From contig DATHVN010000135.1 of assembly GCA_035461305.1 (NCBI GenBank), positions 1 through 55,368 of the forward strand: 55,368 nt of DNA, in the 5' to 3' direction. Positions 16,512 to 24,936 of this stretch are shown here, piece by piece. A program made the position numbers and the translations under genes. Numbering within the stretch: position 1 is the stretch's first letter; the number at the start of each line of letters is the position of its first letter. Source of the DNA: Euzebyales bacterium. Its GTDB lineage: Bacteria > Actinomycetota > Nitriliruptoria > Euzebyales > JAHELV01. The notes below the pieces were generated by a model. It did no database searches. It had not been told where the DNA came from and saw only the letters and a list, made by a program, of their open reading frames with translations.

Positions 16512-17468
16512 GTGTTGCGCATCGCGACACGCCGCTCCGCGCTGGCGCGCGCCCAGGCGACGCAGGTCGGCCTGTCGCTCGGCGTGCCGTTCGAGCTCGT
16601 CCCCATGGCGACCACCGGGGACCTCCATCCGGACCGGGCGATCGAGGCGTTCGACACCAAGGGGATGTTCGTCGACGCCATCCGCGTCGCGGTCGCCGAC
16701 GGCTCGTGCGAGCTCGCCGTGCACTCGGCCAAGGACCTGCCCGGCGATGCCGTCCCCGGGCTCACCATCGGGGCGTATCCCCGGCGGGAGGACCCGCGCG
16801 ACGTCCTGATCACCGCCGAGGGCCACCTGCTGCGCTCGCTGCCGTCGGTGGCCACGGTCGGCACGTCCAGCGGGCGGCGCAGGCTGCAGCTGCTGCGCGT
16901 GCGGCCGGACCTGCAGGTGCTCGCGGTGCGCGGCAACGTCGACACGCGCCTGCGCAAGGTCGTCGACGGTGAGCTGGTCGCCGTGGTCGTTGCGCTGGCC
17001 GGGCTGCGCCGTCTCTACACCGACCCGTCGGAGGGTGGCGTCGGGCCGCTCGGGCTGCCGCTGAAGGCCGTGACGCTCGAGCCGGGGGAGTGCCTTCCCG
17101 CCCCCGCGCAGGGCGCGCTCGCCGTCGAGTGCCGAGCCGACGACGCGGACACGCTCGCCGTGCTGGCCAACGTCGACGATCCCGGGACACGCGTGGCCGT
17201 CCGGACGGAGCGGACGTTCCAGCGCGCGCTCGGTGGCGGCTGCCTGACGCCGATCGGCGCGCTGGCGACCGTGCACGGCAACGGCCTCGAGCTGGCGGGG
17301 ATGCTCGCTGACCCGGTGCGCCGACGGGTGCTGCGCCAGACCGCGACGGGCACCACGTCCGCCCCGGAGGCCGTGGCCCGCGCACTTGCCGACCGGATCC
17401 GCGAGCTGGGCGGCGAGGAGATGCTGCGCAACATCGACACGCAGGTCCGGGCCGGCCATGGACGATGA
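16512..17468 (+). CDS. hemC: Porphobilinogen deaminase (hydroxymethylbilane synthase)
   Basis: Joins four porphobilinogens into hydroxymethylbilane. 318 residues. Visible motifs are RIATRRSALARAQA, the FDTKGMFVDAI and LAVHSAKDLPG substrate blocks, GTSSGRRRLQLL, VRGNVDTRLRK, PAPAQGALAVECR and the cofactor site with Cys244 (GGGCLTPIGA), where the dipyrromethane cofactor is attached. The start is GTG at 16512, 11 bases after the hemA stop. Its end overlaps the next gene by 11 bases. Confidence 0.97.
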   Translation: MLRIATRRSALARAQATQVGLSLGVPFELVPMATTGDLHPDRAIEAFDTKGMFVDAIRVAVADGSCELAVHSAKDLPGDAVPGLTIGAYPRREDPRDVLITAEGHLLRSLPSVATVGTSSGRRRLQLLRVRPDLQVLAVRGNVDTRLRKVVDGELVAVVVALAGLRRLYTDPSEGGVGPLGLPLKAVTLEPGECLPAPAQGALAVECRADDADTLAVLANVDDPGTRVAVRTERTFQRALGGGCLTPIGALATVHGNGLELAGMLADPVRRRVLRQTATGTTSAPEAVARALADRIRELGGEEMLRNIDTQVRAGHGR

Positions 17469-19029
17469 GCAGCTCGGCCTTGCCGGGCCGTCCGCGCGGC
17501 CCGGCACGGTCCATCTGGTCGGTGCCGGACCGGGCGACCCCGGCCTGCTGAGCCTGCGCGCGGCACACCTGCTGCGCACCGCGACCGTCGTGGCGTACGA
17601 CCGCCTGGCGCCGACCGCGGCGCTCGCGCTGTGTCCCGCCGAGGCTCGCCTGACCTACGTCGGCAAGCAGCCTGACGGGCACGCGCTGTCGCAGGACGAG
17701 ATCAACGCGCTGCTGGTACGTGAGGCGCGAGCGGGCGAGGCGGTCGTCCGGCTCAAGGGCGGTGACCCGTTCGTGCTCGGCCGTGGCTCCGAGGAGGCGC
17801 AGGCCTGCCGGGACGCGGACGTGCCGTTCGAGGTCGTGCCGGGCGTCACCTCGGCCATCGCCGGTCCCGCCTACGCGGGGGTGCCGGTGACCCATCGCGG
17901 GCTGGCGCCGGCGTTCGCGGTCGTCACCGGCCACGAGGACCCGACCAAGGACACCACCCAGGTCGACTACGACGCGCTCGCCCGGTTCCCGGGGACGCTC
18001 GTGCTGCTCATGGGAGTCGGACGGCTCGGCGGGATCGCCGCCGCGCTGCAGGCCGCGGGTCGTGGGGCTTCGACACCGGTTGCCGTGGTCCAGTGGGCGT
18101 CGACGCCCCGTCAGCGCACCGTCGTCGCTACGCTCGACACGGTCGAGCGACGCGTCGCGGAGGCCGGCGTGTCGTCGCCCGCCATCATCGTCGTCGGCGA
18201 CGTCGCCGCCCTGCACCACCAGCTCGCCTGGTTCGAGGGCGCCGGGCACGACTGGGTCACCGAGCGGCGGCCGCTGCACGGCCGGCGGGTGCTCGTGCCG
18301 CGCACGCGCCAGCAGGCCAGCGAGCTGTCATCGCGGTTGCGGGCGCTCGGGGCCGAGCCGGTCGAGGCGCCGACGATCGCCATCGAGCCCACCCGCGAAC
18401 CCGACGCGTTGCGCAAGCGGGTCGCCGAGATCGCCGACGGCGCGTTCGACTGGGTCGCGCTGACCAGCGTCAACGGCGTGGCGGCGCTGTGGGAGCACAT
18501 CACCGCGCTCGGGGCCGACGCCCGCCTGTTGGCGCGGACCCGCGTGGCGGCCGTAGGATCGGGCACCGCCGGTGCGCTGCGCCGCCATGGCATCATCGCC
18601 GACGTCGTGCCGGACCGCTTCACCACCCGCGGCCTGGCAGGCGCGCTGGTCGCCGCCGGGCCACCGCAGCGGGTCCTGCTGCCGCGTGCCGACATCGCGA
18701 CGCCGATGCTGGCCGACCTGCTCCGGCGGGCGGACTGGGACGTAATCGAGGTCGAGTCGTACCGGACGGTGCGGGCCACCGCGCTGGACCCCGATGTGCA
18801 CCGGGACCTGCGCGGGGGCGGGATCGACGTCGTGGCGTTCGCATCGTCGTCGACGGTGCGCAACCTCGTCGACCTGCTCGGCGGTCCACTGGACGGTGCC
18901 GTCCGCGTCGCCGCGATCGGCCCCGTGACCGCCGACACCTGCCGCGAGCTCGGCCTCCGCGTTGACGCGGAGGCGGACCCGCACGACCTCGACGGCCTCG
19001 TGGCGGCCGTCGTCGAGGCCGCGCGGTAG
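17458..19029 (+). CDS. cobA-hemD: Fused uroporphyrinogen-III C-methyltransferase/uroporphyrinogen-III synthase (CobA-HemD)
   Basis: A 523-residue fusion. The N-terminal half (about 17-250) is the SAM-dependent methyltransferase that makes precorrin-2: VHLVGAGPGDPGLLSLRA, VAYDRLA, RLKGGDPFVLGRGSEEA, VVPGVTSAIAGPAYAGVPVTHRG and a VVQWAST segment. The C-terminal half (about 265-520) is a HemD fold: RRVLVPRTRQQASELSSRL, WVALTSVNGVAALWE, VAAVGSGTAGALRRHG, LLPRADIATPMLADLL and VVAFASSSTVRNLVDLL. It gives both the siroheme/cobalamin branch and the heme branch their substrate. This fusion is common in actinobacteria. Confidence 0.96.
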   Translation: MDDEQLGLAGPSARPGTVHLVGAGPGDPGLLSLRAAHLLRTATVVAYDRLAPTAALALCPAEARLTYVGKQPDGHALSQDEINALLVREARAGEAVVRLKGGDPFVLGRGSEEAQACRDADVPFEVVPGVTSAIAGPAYAGVPVTHRGLAPAFAVVTGHEDPTKDTTQVDYDALARFPGTLVLLMGVGRLGGIAAALQAAGRGASTPVAVVQWASTPRQRTVVATLDTVERRVAEAGVSSPAIIVVGDVAALHHQLAWFEGAGHDWVTERRPLHGRRVLVPRTRQQASELSSRLRALGAEPVEAPTIAIEPTREPDALRKRVAEIADGAFDWVALTSVNGVAALWEHITALGADARLLARTRVAAVGSGTAGALRRHGIIADVVPDRFTTRGLAGALVAAGPPQRVLLPRADIATPMLADLLRRADWDVIEVESYRTVRATALDPDVHRDLRGGGIDVVAFASSSTVRNLVDLLGGPLDGAVRVAAIGPVTADTCRELGLRVDAEADPHDLDGLVAAVVEAAR

Positions 19030-19244
19030 GAGAGGTGTCATAGGGCGGGCCGTCGGCGGGGATGACACGGCACACGTCCTCTGGGGGACACCCAATGCGC
19101 AGTCTGTTCGCAGCGCCGCTGTTGCTCTGCCGCGCCTTCCTCGCCGCGTATGGCGACTGCGGCGAGGACGGCGGCAGCGACGGCCAGGAACAGGAGCAGG
19201 ACGGCTGACACGGAGGTCAGCGGGACGGGACCGTCGGTGACCGG

Positions 19245-19250
19245 TAGGCT
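19245..19250 (+). promoter_or_regulatory. Candidate -10 box for hemB (leaderless start)
   Basis: TAGGCT lies 8 bases before the hemB ATG, matching TAnnnT. The hemB ATG has no purine-rich ribosome site, which fits a leaderless transcript starting at or near the ATG. It implies that hemB, although last in the cluster, can be transcribed on its own. Confidence 0.5.
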
Positions 19251-19258
19251 CTGCGACG

Positions 19259-20254
19259 ATGCAGCCGCCGCCGTTCCCGACGTCCCGTCCCCGCCGACTG
19301 CGGCGCACCCCCGCGGTGCGCGCGCTGGTGCGTGAGACGACGCTGACGCCCGACCGCCTCGTTGCCCCGCTGTTCGTCAAGGAGGGCATCGACGAGCCGC
19401 AGCCGGTGCGGTCGATGCCAGGCGTCACGCAGCACACCGTCGCCAGCCTGCGCGACGAGGCGAAGGACCTGCGCGCGGCGGGGGTGACCGCCGTGCTGCT
19501 CTTCGGTGTGCCAGCCGCCAAGGACCCGGAGGGTTCCGAGGCCTGGAACGACGACGGGGTGCTGCAGCAGGCTCTACGCGCGCTGCGTGACGACCACGGC
19601 GACGGCATCGTCCTGCTGGTCGACACGTGCCTCGACGAGTACACCTCGCACGGCCACTGCGGGCCGCTGCGCGCTGACGGCACGGTGGACAACGACGCAG
19701 CGAACGCCGCCTACGCCCGGGCCGCCGTCAGCCAGGCGGCAGCCGGTGCCGACATGGTCGCGCCGTCCGGGATGATGGACGGGCAGGTCGCGGTGATCCG
19801 CGCCGCGCTCGATGACGCCGGGCACGCCGAGACGACCGGCATCATGGCCTACTGCAGCAAGTACGCGAGCGCGCTGTACGGTCCCTTCCGCGATGCGGCC
19901 GAGTGCGCGCCGCAGTTCGGCGACCGCACCACGTACCAGCTCGATCCGGCCAACGGTGACGAGGGCGTCCGCGAGGCGTTGGTCGACGCCGCAGAGGGCG
20001 CCGATGTGCTGATGGTCAAGCCCGCGGTCGCCTACCTGGACCTGGTGTGGCGCGTGAAGGAGGCCACCCGGATGCCGCTTGCCGCGTACCACGTGTCGGG
20101 CGAGTACGCGATGGTCCACGCGGCCGCCGAGCGCGGCTGGCTCGACGGCGACCGCGCGATGGCCGAGGTGCTCACGTCGATCGCCCGCGCCGGCGCGGAC
20201 CAGGTCATCACCTACGCCGCCGCGTGGATGGCCCGCCGCCTCTCCAGTGGCTGA
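19259..20254 (+). CDS. hemB: Delta-aminolevulinic acid dehydratase (porphobilinogen synthase)
   Basis: Condenses two aminolevulinates to porphobilinogen. 331 residues. Motifs: RLRRTPAVRALVRETTLTP, PLFVKEG, SMPGV, the metal loop DTCLDEYTSHGHCG, VAPSGMMDGQV, the Schiff-base Lys regions AYCSKYASALYGPFRDA and VLMVKPAVAYLD, and YHVSGEYAM. The metal loop has Cys124, Asp126 and Cys134: the middle Cys of the three-Cys zinc site is Asp, so it is intermediate between the Zn and Mg forms. There are 229 bases between the cobA-hemD stop and this ATG with no supported gene. Confidence 0.97.
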   Translation: MQPPPFPTSRPRRLRRTPAVRALVRETTLTPDRLVAPLFVKEGIDEPQPVRSMPGVTQHTVASLRDEAKDLRAAGVTAVLLFGVPAAKDPEGSEAWNDDGVLQQALRALRDDHGDGIVLLVDTCLDEYTSHGHCGPLRADGTVDNDAANAAYARAAVSQAAAGADMVAPSGMMDGQVAVIRAALDDAGHAETTGIMAYCSKYASALYGPFRDAAECAPQFGDRTTYQLDPANGDEGVREALVDAAEGADVLMVKPAVAYLDLVWRVKEATRMPLAAYHVSGEYAMVHAAAERGWLDGDRAMAEVLTSIARAGADQVITYAAAWMARRLSSG

Positions 20255-20346
20255 CACCACCTTGCGTTTCCGGTACGAAGCACGGTGGTCGTCGTTCGGT
20301 GCGGGGGGCGTGCGTGCCGGCTGCCGGCGTGTGGTCGGGAGGCCAT

Positions 20347-20703
20347 GTGACCACCGGTGACCGCCGCGCGGTGGTCGACGCCCACGTGGCCGCCTTCAAC
20401 GCCGCCGACCTCGTGGCGGTGATGGACGGGTTCGCCGACGACGCGGTGCTGTCGGTCGGCGACCAGACGGTGATCGGTGCCCGTGCGATCCGCACGTTGT
20501 TCGCCGACAGCTTCGCCTCACCCGTCACGGCGGAGCTGACGCTCCACCGGGCCGTCGTCGAGGGCGACACGATCGCCTGCGAGCTGACCGAGCAGCTCAC
20601 CGTCGAGGGCACGAGCCACACGATCGACGTCGCCGCCTTCTACACGGTGCGTGACGGCCGGCTGGTCCGCGTCCGCATCTACCGGGACCTCGGACCCGCG
20701 TGA
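20347..20703 (+). CDS. NTF2-like (SnoaL-type) small protein
   Basis: 118 residues with the cone-shaped alpha+beta fold pattern of the SnoaL/ketosteroid-isomerase-like group: VVDAHVAAFNAADLVAVMDGFADDAVLSVGD, GARAIRTLF, ELTLHRAVVEGDTIACELTEQL and the last strands IDVAAFYTVRDGRLVRVRIYRD. The GTG at 20347 is 4 bases after GGGAGG. The fold serves as enzyme or binding protein in many settings, so no function can be given. It stands alone between hemB and a decayed region. Confidence 0.75.
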   Translation: MTTGDRRAVVDAHVAAFNAADLVAVMDGFADDAVLSVGDQTVIGARAIRTLFADSFASPVTAELTLHRAVVEGDTIACELTEQLTVEGTSHTIDVAAFYTVRDGRLVRVRIYRDLGPA

Positions 20704-20847
20704 CCCTTCGCGATGGCCGCCGGACGCGGCACGCCGTCCCGCGGATCCCGAACGCCCGCGCCGCCGGCGGCTCAGGCCTCGACGGCGGCCACCGACGTTC
20801 GTGCCACGCGTCGGCCAGCGGTCGACCACGACCATGCCGGCCGTCGT

Positions 20848-21325
20848 TCAAGTCATCGAGATCCGCTCCCGTTCGCGGCGTCCGGCCGAGGGCGCCCGCC
20901 GAGACAGATCGACCAGTGCGCGCCGGAGCATGGCGCGGACGACAACCGGGTGGACGAGGCGGGCGATACCGAGGTACGGGCGGCCGCCGCGGTTGTTCAC
21001 ACGGGCGACGGTCGAGACGGTCATCGAGCCGTCGGCGATCAGGATCGACGCCCGGAAGTCGAGGTGACGATCGTCGGTGCCCAGCAGCACCTCGTCGGCG
21101 GTCTCGGCGACGGGGTCGAAGGCCGACACGCAACCCCGATCGATGCCGATCAGCCCGACGAAGGTGTTGCGCACCAGCATCGCCGCGTCGATCCACATCG
21201 GCACGGTCCCGGAACACCGCGGTCCGCCAGACCTCCGGGTCGCGGCTGACATGCGCAGGCAGTCCGGACAAGATGCGCGTCGGCGACGTCGCAGTGGTCG
21301 AACGCGTGCCGCGCGAGTGACCCAT
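20848..21325 (-). pseudogene. DUF2867-family protein broken by two frameshifts
   Basis: The minus strand spells one continuous DUF2867-like protein only if two single-base shifts are corrected. Frame A gives LARHAFDHCDVADAHLV, frame B gives LPAHVSRDPEVWRTAVFRDR (shift near 21262-21272), and frame C gives MWIDAAMLVRNTFVGLIGIDRG, EVLLGTDDRHLDFRASILI, STVARVNNRGGRPYLGIARL and the C-terminus (shift near 21212-21218). The C-terminal two thirds is in good order and ends with a proper stop. The start codon is uncertain. About 145 bases of empty sequence separate it from the NTF2-like gene. Confidence 0.75.
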
Positions 21326-21339
21326 CGGCGGGATGGCGA

Positions 21340-21690
21340 CCGACCGCGTGGATCTGCCAGCCGGACCGCGCGGAGCAGGCGGACCAGCGGCGACCAACGC
21401 GTGGGCCCGTCGATCCGACCGGTGGCCGCAAGCTCGACGTTGTCGAGGGCGTCCTCGATCAGCGCGTCATGCAGCGGACGGGCGATGGTCGGCCACAGCG
21501 CGCGCAACACGCCGGCCAGGCGACCATGCATCTCGTGCGTCACGACACACGCCGTGTCGTCAATCGCGTCGACCCGCAGCTCGTGCCAGCCGTCGAGGCC
21601 GGCGTCCTCGGCGAATCGGAAGCGCACGCGTCGTCGGGGTTCGTAGGTGATCACCGTGTAGCGGATCCGGCCGGGGCCGCCGGTTGTCGC
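21340..21690 (-). pseudogene. SRPBCC-family protein lacking its N-terminus
   Basis: A minus-strand frame reads GGPGRIRYTVITYEPRRRVRF, WHELRVDAIDDTACVVTHEMHG and RPLHDALIEDALDNVELAATG, the pattern of the C-terminal two thirds of an SRPBCC (START-like) lipid-binding fold. Nothing upstream encodes the first helix and strands and no start codon is found; the homologous signal ends abruptly near 21690, where the divergent TetR remnant begins. It lies directly upstream of the DUF2867 remnant on the same strand and in the same frame as that gene's last part, so they were probably one operon. Confidence 0.65.
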
Positions 21691-22226
21691 GCGACGACTG
21701 CACGTGCGGCGTTGCAGGCGATCGCAGCGGGAGGCATGCGATCGGTCGCCATCGAGCGGCTCACGGGCGAGCTCGGTACGACCAAGGGCAGCTTCTACTG
21801 GCACTTCCGCGAGCGCGCCGAGCTCGTCGATGCGGCGCTGACGCTGTTGGAGCGCGAACACACCGCGGCGGTCATCGAGGCGCTGGATCGCGAACCGGAC
21901 GCCGCGACACGCCTGCGTACGCTGTTCACCCTGATCGTCACGGCCGCACGGGAGGACCGCGTCGAGCTGCCGTTGCTGGCCCACGCCGCGGACCCGACGG
22001 TCCGGTCGGTGCTCGAGCGGGTGACCCCGCGGCGCATCGACTACGTGACCGAGGCGTTCGAGCAGATCGGCTTCCCGCACGCCGCCGCGCGCTGCTCGCG
22101 TACACGGCCTACCTGGGCCACCTCCAGCTGCTCCACACCACCGACGAGTTGCCGGCACCGCCCTCCGATCTGTGGCGCGCGCACCTCGACGAGGCACTCG
22201 ACGCATTGCTGCTCGACGCACGATGA
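21691..22226 (+). pseudogene. TetR-family regulator lacking its start and carrying a frameshift
   Basis: The frame reads ALQAIAAGGMRSVAIERL, GELGTTKGSFYWHFRERAEL (the TetR helix-turn-helix with the usual GSFYWHF) and a ligand-binding domain up to FEQIGFPHA, then loses one base near 22078-22088 and continues in the next frame as ALLAYTAYLGHLQLLHTTDEL and DLWRAHLDEALDALLLDAR. Corrected, it is a normal-length TetR C-terminus. The first 10-15 residues and the start codon are absent. It was most likely the regulator of the divergent SRPBCC/DUF2867 genes; one deletion seems to have removed both 5' ends and the promoter between them. Confidence 0.75.
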
Positions 22227-22297
22227 TGCGTGCTGCGCCGGCCGCCGTGCGGGGGCTAGGCTCGGCGGTGCTCAGCGACGACCGGAGCCTTTCGACC

Positions 22298-23305
22298 ATG
22301 CGGTACCGCAAGCTCACGCCCGAGATCGAAGTCAGCGAGGTCGGCTTCGGCAACTGGACGGTGACCACCGGGTGGTGGGGCCACTACACCGAGGCGGAGG
22401 CTGTCGACCTGCACCGCGCGGCCTTCGACGCCGGCATCACCTTCTTCGACACCGCCGACGCCTACGCCGAGGGCGATGCCGAGCGCGTGTTGGGCAGGGC
22501 GCTCGGCGACGTGCGCGATCAGGTCGTGATCGCCACCAAGTTCGGCTACGACATCTCCGACGCGGCGACCGCCAACCGCCGCGGACAGCAGGAGCGGGCG
22601 AAGGACTTCTCGCTCGACACGGTGCGCGCGGCGCTCGACGACAGCCTGCGCAGGCTGGGCCTCGACCACATCGACCTGTGGCAGCTGCACAACCCACGCA
22701 TGGGCCACATCGACGACGACGCGCTGTTCGCGTTCCTCGACGAGGCTCGCGAGGCCGGCAAGATCCGCGCGTTCGGCGTCGCGCTCGGCCCGAAGATCGG
22801 CTGGCTCGAGGAGGGCGTCCACGCCATGCGTACCCGGCGGGTGCCGGCGATGCAGATGATCTACAACGTGCTCGAGCAGTCCCCGGGCCGTGAGCTGCTC
22901 GACGTCGCCGCCGAGACGGGCACGAAGATGGTCGTGCGGGTCCCCCACTCGAGTGGGATGCTCGAGGGCAACCTGACCGAGGACACGGTGTTCCCAAAGA
23001 CGGACCACCGCCGGCATCGGCCGCGCAGCTGGCTCGTCGAGGGCGTGCAGAAGGTGGCGACGCTCGACTTCCTGACCGGGCCGGACCGGACCCTGGGCCA
23101 GGCCGCGCTGCGCTGGGTGCTCGCTGACGCCCACGTCGCGAGCACGCTGCCCAACATCTACGGACGGGAGCAGATCACGGAGTTCGCGCGTGCAGCGGAC
23201 ACGCCGGACCTGACCACTGACGAGCTCGCCCGCGTGGCGGAGCTGTACGCCGGCAACTTCGGGGTCGTACCGCTCGCCGACCAGGCGACGAAGGTGAACG
23301 CCTGA
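22298..23305 (+). CDS. Aldo/keto reductase
   Basis: NADP(H)-dependent (beta/alpha)8 oxidoreductase of 335 residues. The start MRYRKLTPEIEVSEVGFGNW and FFDTADAYAEGDAERVLG carry the catalytic Asp and Tyr; the Lys is in VVIATKFGYD and the His in DLWQLHNPR. The C-terminal cofactor block is TLPNIYGREQITEFA. An insertion after GMLEGN (EDTVFPKTDHRRHRPRSW) matches a subgroup often annotated as general AKRs. A TAGGCT box lies 36 bases upstream. It appears intact, unlike the genes just before it. Confidence 0.92.
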   Translation: MRYRKLTPEIEVSEVGFGNWTVTTGWWGHYTEAEAVDLHRAAFDAGITFFDTADAYAEGDAERVLGRALGDVRDQVVIATKFGYDISDAATANRRGQQERAKDFSLDTVRAALDDSLRRLGLDHIDLWQLHNPRMGHIDDDALFAFLDEAREAGKIRAFGVALGPKIGWLEEGVHAMRTRRVPAMQMIYNVLEQSPGRELLDVAAETGTKMVVRVPHSSGMLEGNLTEDTVFPKTDHRRHRPRSWLVEGVQKVATLDFLTGPDRTLGQAALRWVLADAHVASTLPNIYGREQITEFARAADTPDLTTDELARVAELYAGNFGVVPLADQATKVNA

Positions 23306-23334
23306 CGCGCCCGCAGCGGCGTCCGACCAACGAT

Positions 23335-23499
23335 CTGGGGACGCGCCCCAACGCCGAGCCGTCGAAACGTCCCCACAGCGCGAGCGCGCAGGCGGACTGG
23401 GGACGCGCCCCAACGCCGAGCCGTCGAAACGTCCCCACAGCGCGAGCGCGCAGGCGGACTGAGGACGCGCCCCAACGCCGAGCCGTCGAAACGTCCCCA
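23335..23499. repeat. 62-bp tandem repeat, 2.7 copies
   Basis: Units start at 23335, 23397 and 23459. The first two are identical over 62 bases; the third has one change (CTGAGG for CTGGGG) and stops after 41 bases. Each unit contains the inverted repeat GGGGACG / CGTCCCC, so each can fold into a hairpin. It fills most of the gap between the aldo/keto reductase and hemL. It is not a CRISPR because there are no unique spacers. Near-identity of the units shows recent expansion. Confidence 0.95.
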
Positions 23500-23539
23500 G
23501 CAGCAGCGAGGCAGTCACGAGCGGGGAGGAGCACCGGAC

Positions 23540-24832
23540 ATGGCCAGCACCGAGTCAGCGCAGCGGTCAGCTCAGCTGTACGCGCGGGCGCAGCGCGTGA
23601 TCCCAGGCGGTGTCAACTCGCCGGTCCGCGCGTTCCGGGGCGTGGGCGGGACGCCCCGCTTCATCGCGCGCGGTGACGGCGCCCACCTGCACGACGTCGA
23701 CGGTCGCCGCTACATCGACTACGTCAACAGCTGGGGCCCGCTGATCCTGGGGCACGGCCGCCGTGAGGTGGTCGAGGCGGCCCGTGACGCGCTGGAGCGC
23801 GGGTCGAGCTTCGGAGCGCCGACCGAAGCCGAGGTCGCGCTGGCGGAGGAGATCGTCGAGCGGGTCCCGGGCGTCGATCAGGTGCGGTGCGTGTCGAGCG
23901 GCACCGAGGCGACCATGAGCGCCATCCGGTTGGCCCGCGGCGCGACCGGCCGTCCGAAGCTCGTCAAGTTCGCCGGTCACTACCACGGCCACAGCGACGC
24001 GCTGCTCGTCGTGGCAGGCAGCGGCGTGGCGACGTTCGGCCTGCCCGACTCGCCGGGTGTGACGCGGGGCGCGGCGGCCGACACGATCGTCGTGCCGTGG
24101 AACGACGTCGACGCGGTGGACGCGGTCTTCGCCGAGTTCGGGGACCGGGTCGCGGCCGTCATCTGCGAGCCGGTCGCGGCGAACATGGGGGTCGTGCCGC
24201 CGGAGCCCGGCTTCCTTCAGCACCTGCGCGATCTGACGCGCACCCACGGCGCCCTACTGCTGTTCGACGAGGTGATGACCGGCTTCCGGCTCGCCCGCGG
24301 CGGCGCCTGCGAGGTGTTCGGCATCACGCCCGACCTCGTCGCGCTCGGCAAGGTCGTTGGCGGTGGCTTCCCGCTCGCGGCGTTCGGTGGGCGGGCCGAT
24401 GTCATGGCCCAGCTCGCGCCGGTCGGTCCAATCTACCAGGCGGGCACGCTGTCGGGCAACCCGGTGGCCGTCGCCGCCGGCCTGGCACAGCTGCGCCTGC
24501 TCGACGCCGACGTCTACGCGGGGCTCGACCGGCGGGCCGACCGCATGCTCGACGGCCTGGCGAAGGCCCTCGCCGAGCGCGGCGTGCCCGCGCAGATCCA
24601 GCGGGTGCGGTCGCTGGCAGGGCTGTTCTTCGCCGATGCGCCGGTCCGGGACTTCGACCAGGCGCGGGCTGCTGACCACGACCGGTACGCCCGATTCTTC
24701 CACGGCATGCTCGACCGTGGGATCTACCTGCCGCCGTCGGGCTACGAGGCGTTCTTCTTCAGCGTCGCCCAGACCGACGACGACCTCGACGCGACGGTCG
24801 CCGCGGCCGCCGAGGTCGCGACGACGCTGTAG
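23540..24832 (+). CDS. hemL: Glutamate-1-semialdehyde 2,1-aminomutase
   Basis: PLP enzyme that turns glutamate-1-semialdehyde into 5-aminolevulinate, the step after HemA. 430 residues. Typical blocks are [78 protein letters not shown] and [16 protein letters not shown] with the PLP-binding Lys271, then [17 protein letters not shown]. It lies apart from the main hem cluster, after a repeat array. A GGGGAGGAG ribosome site precedes the ATG. Confidence 0.97.
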   Translation: MASTESAQRSAQLYARAQRVIPGGVNSPVRAFRGVGGTPRFIARGDGAHLHDVDGRRYIDYVNSWGPLILGHGRREVVEAARDALERGSSFGAPTEAEVALAEEIVERVPGVDQVRCVSSGTEATMSAIRLARGATGRPKLVKFAGHYHGHSDALLVVAGSGVATFGLPDSPGVTRGAAADTIVVPWNDVDAVDAVFAEFGDRVAAVICEPVAANMGVVPPEPGFLQHLRDLTRTHGALLLFDEVMTGFRLARGGACEVFGITPDLVALGKVVGGGFPLAAFGGRADVMAQLAPVGPIYQAGTLSGNPVAVAAGLAQLRLLDADVYAGLDRRADRMLDGLAKALAERGVPAQIQRVRSLAGLFFADAPVRDFDQARAADHDRYARFFHGMLDRGIYLPPSGYEAFFFSVAQTDDDLDATVAAAAEVATTL

Positions 24833-24936
24833 CGGTCGAGGCCGACGCGGAGACGGTGCCCGTCCTACCTTCGATGTGCCGTTCGTCCGTAGGCTGGCTA
24901 CGGTGCCGGATACGAACGACGAGGGGATCGAGAACC

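Noticed and set aside
15267-17579. 770-residue minus-strand frame over hemA/hemC
   Set aside because: Antisense shadow of two clearly functional genes, with Ser/Arg-rich composition typical of GC-rich shadow frames.
19030-19258. Small minus-strand membrane frame before hemB (SAVLLLFLAVAAAVLAAVAI)
   Set aside because: It has a hydrophobic stretch, but no ribosome site, only a weak GTG start and an Arg-rich tail; not strong enough to call.
20848-22368. 506-residue minus-strand frame
   Set aside because: It joins the SRPBCC fragment and part of DUF2867 by chance frame agreement; homology breaks inside it show it is not one protein.
23335-23499. CRISPR array
   Set aside because: Repeats are contiguous 62-bp units without unique spacers, and no cas genes are near.
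24856-24936. Earlier start for the 977-residue protein
   Set aside because: The upstream in-frame codons have no ribosome site, while ATG 24937 follows GAGGGG.
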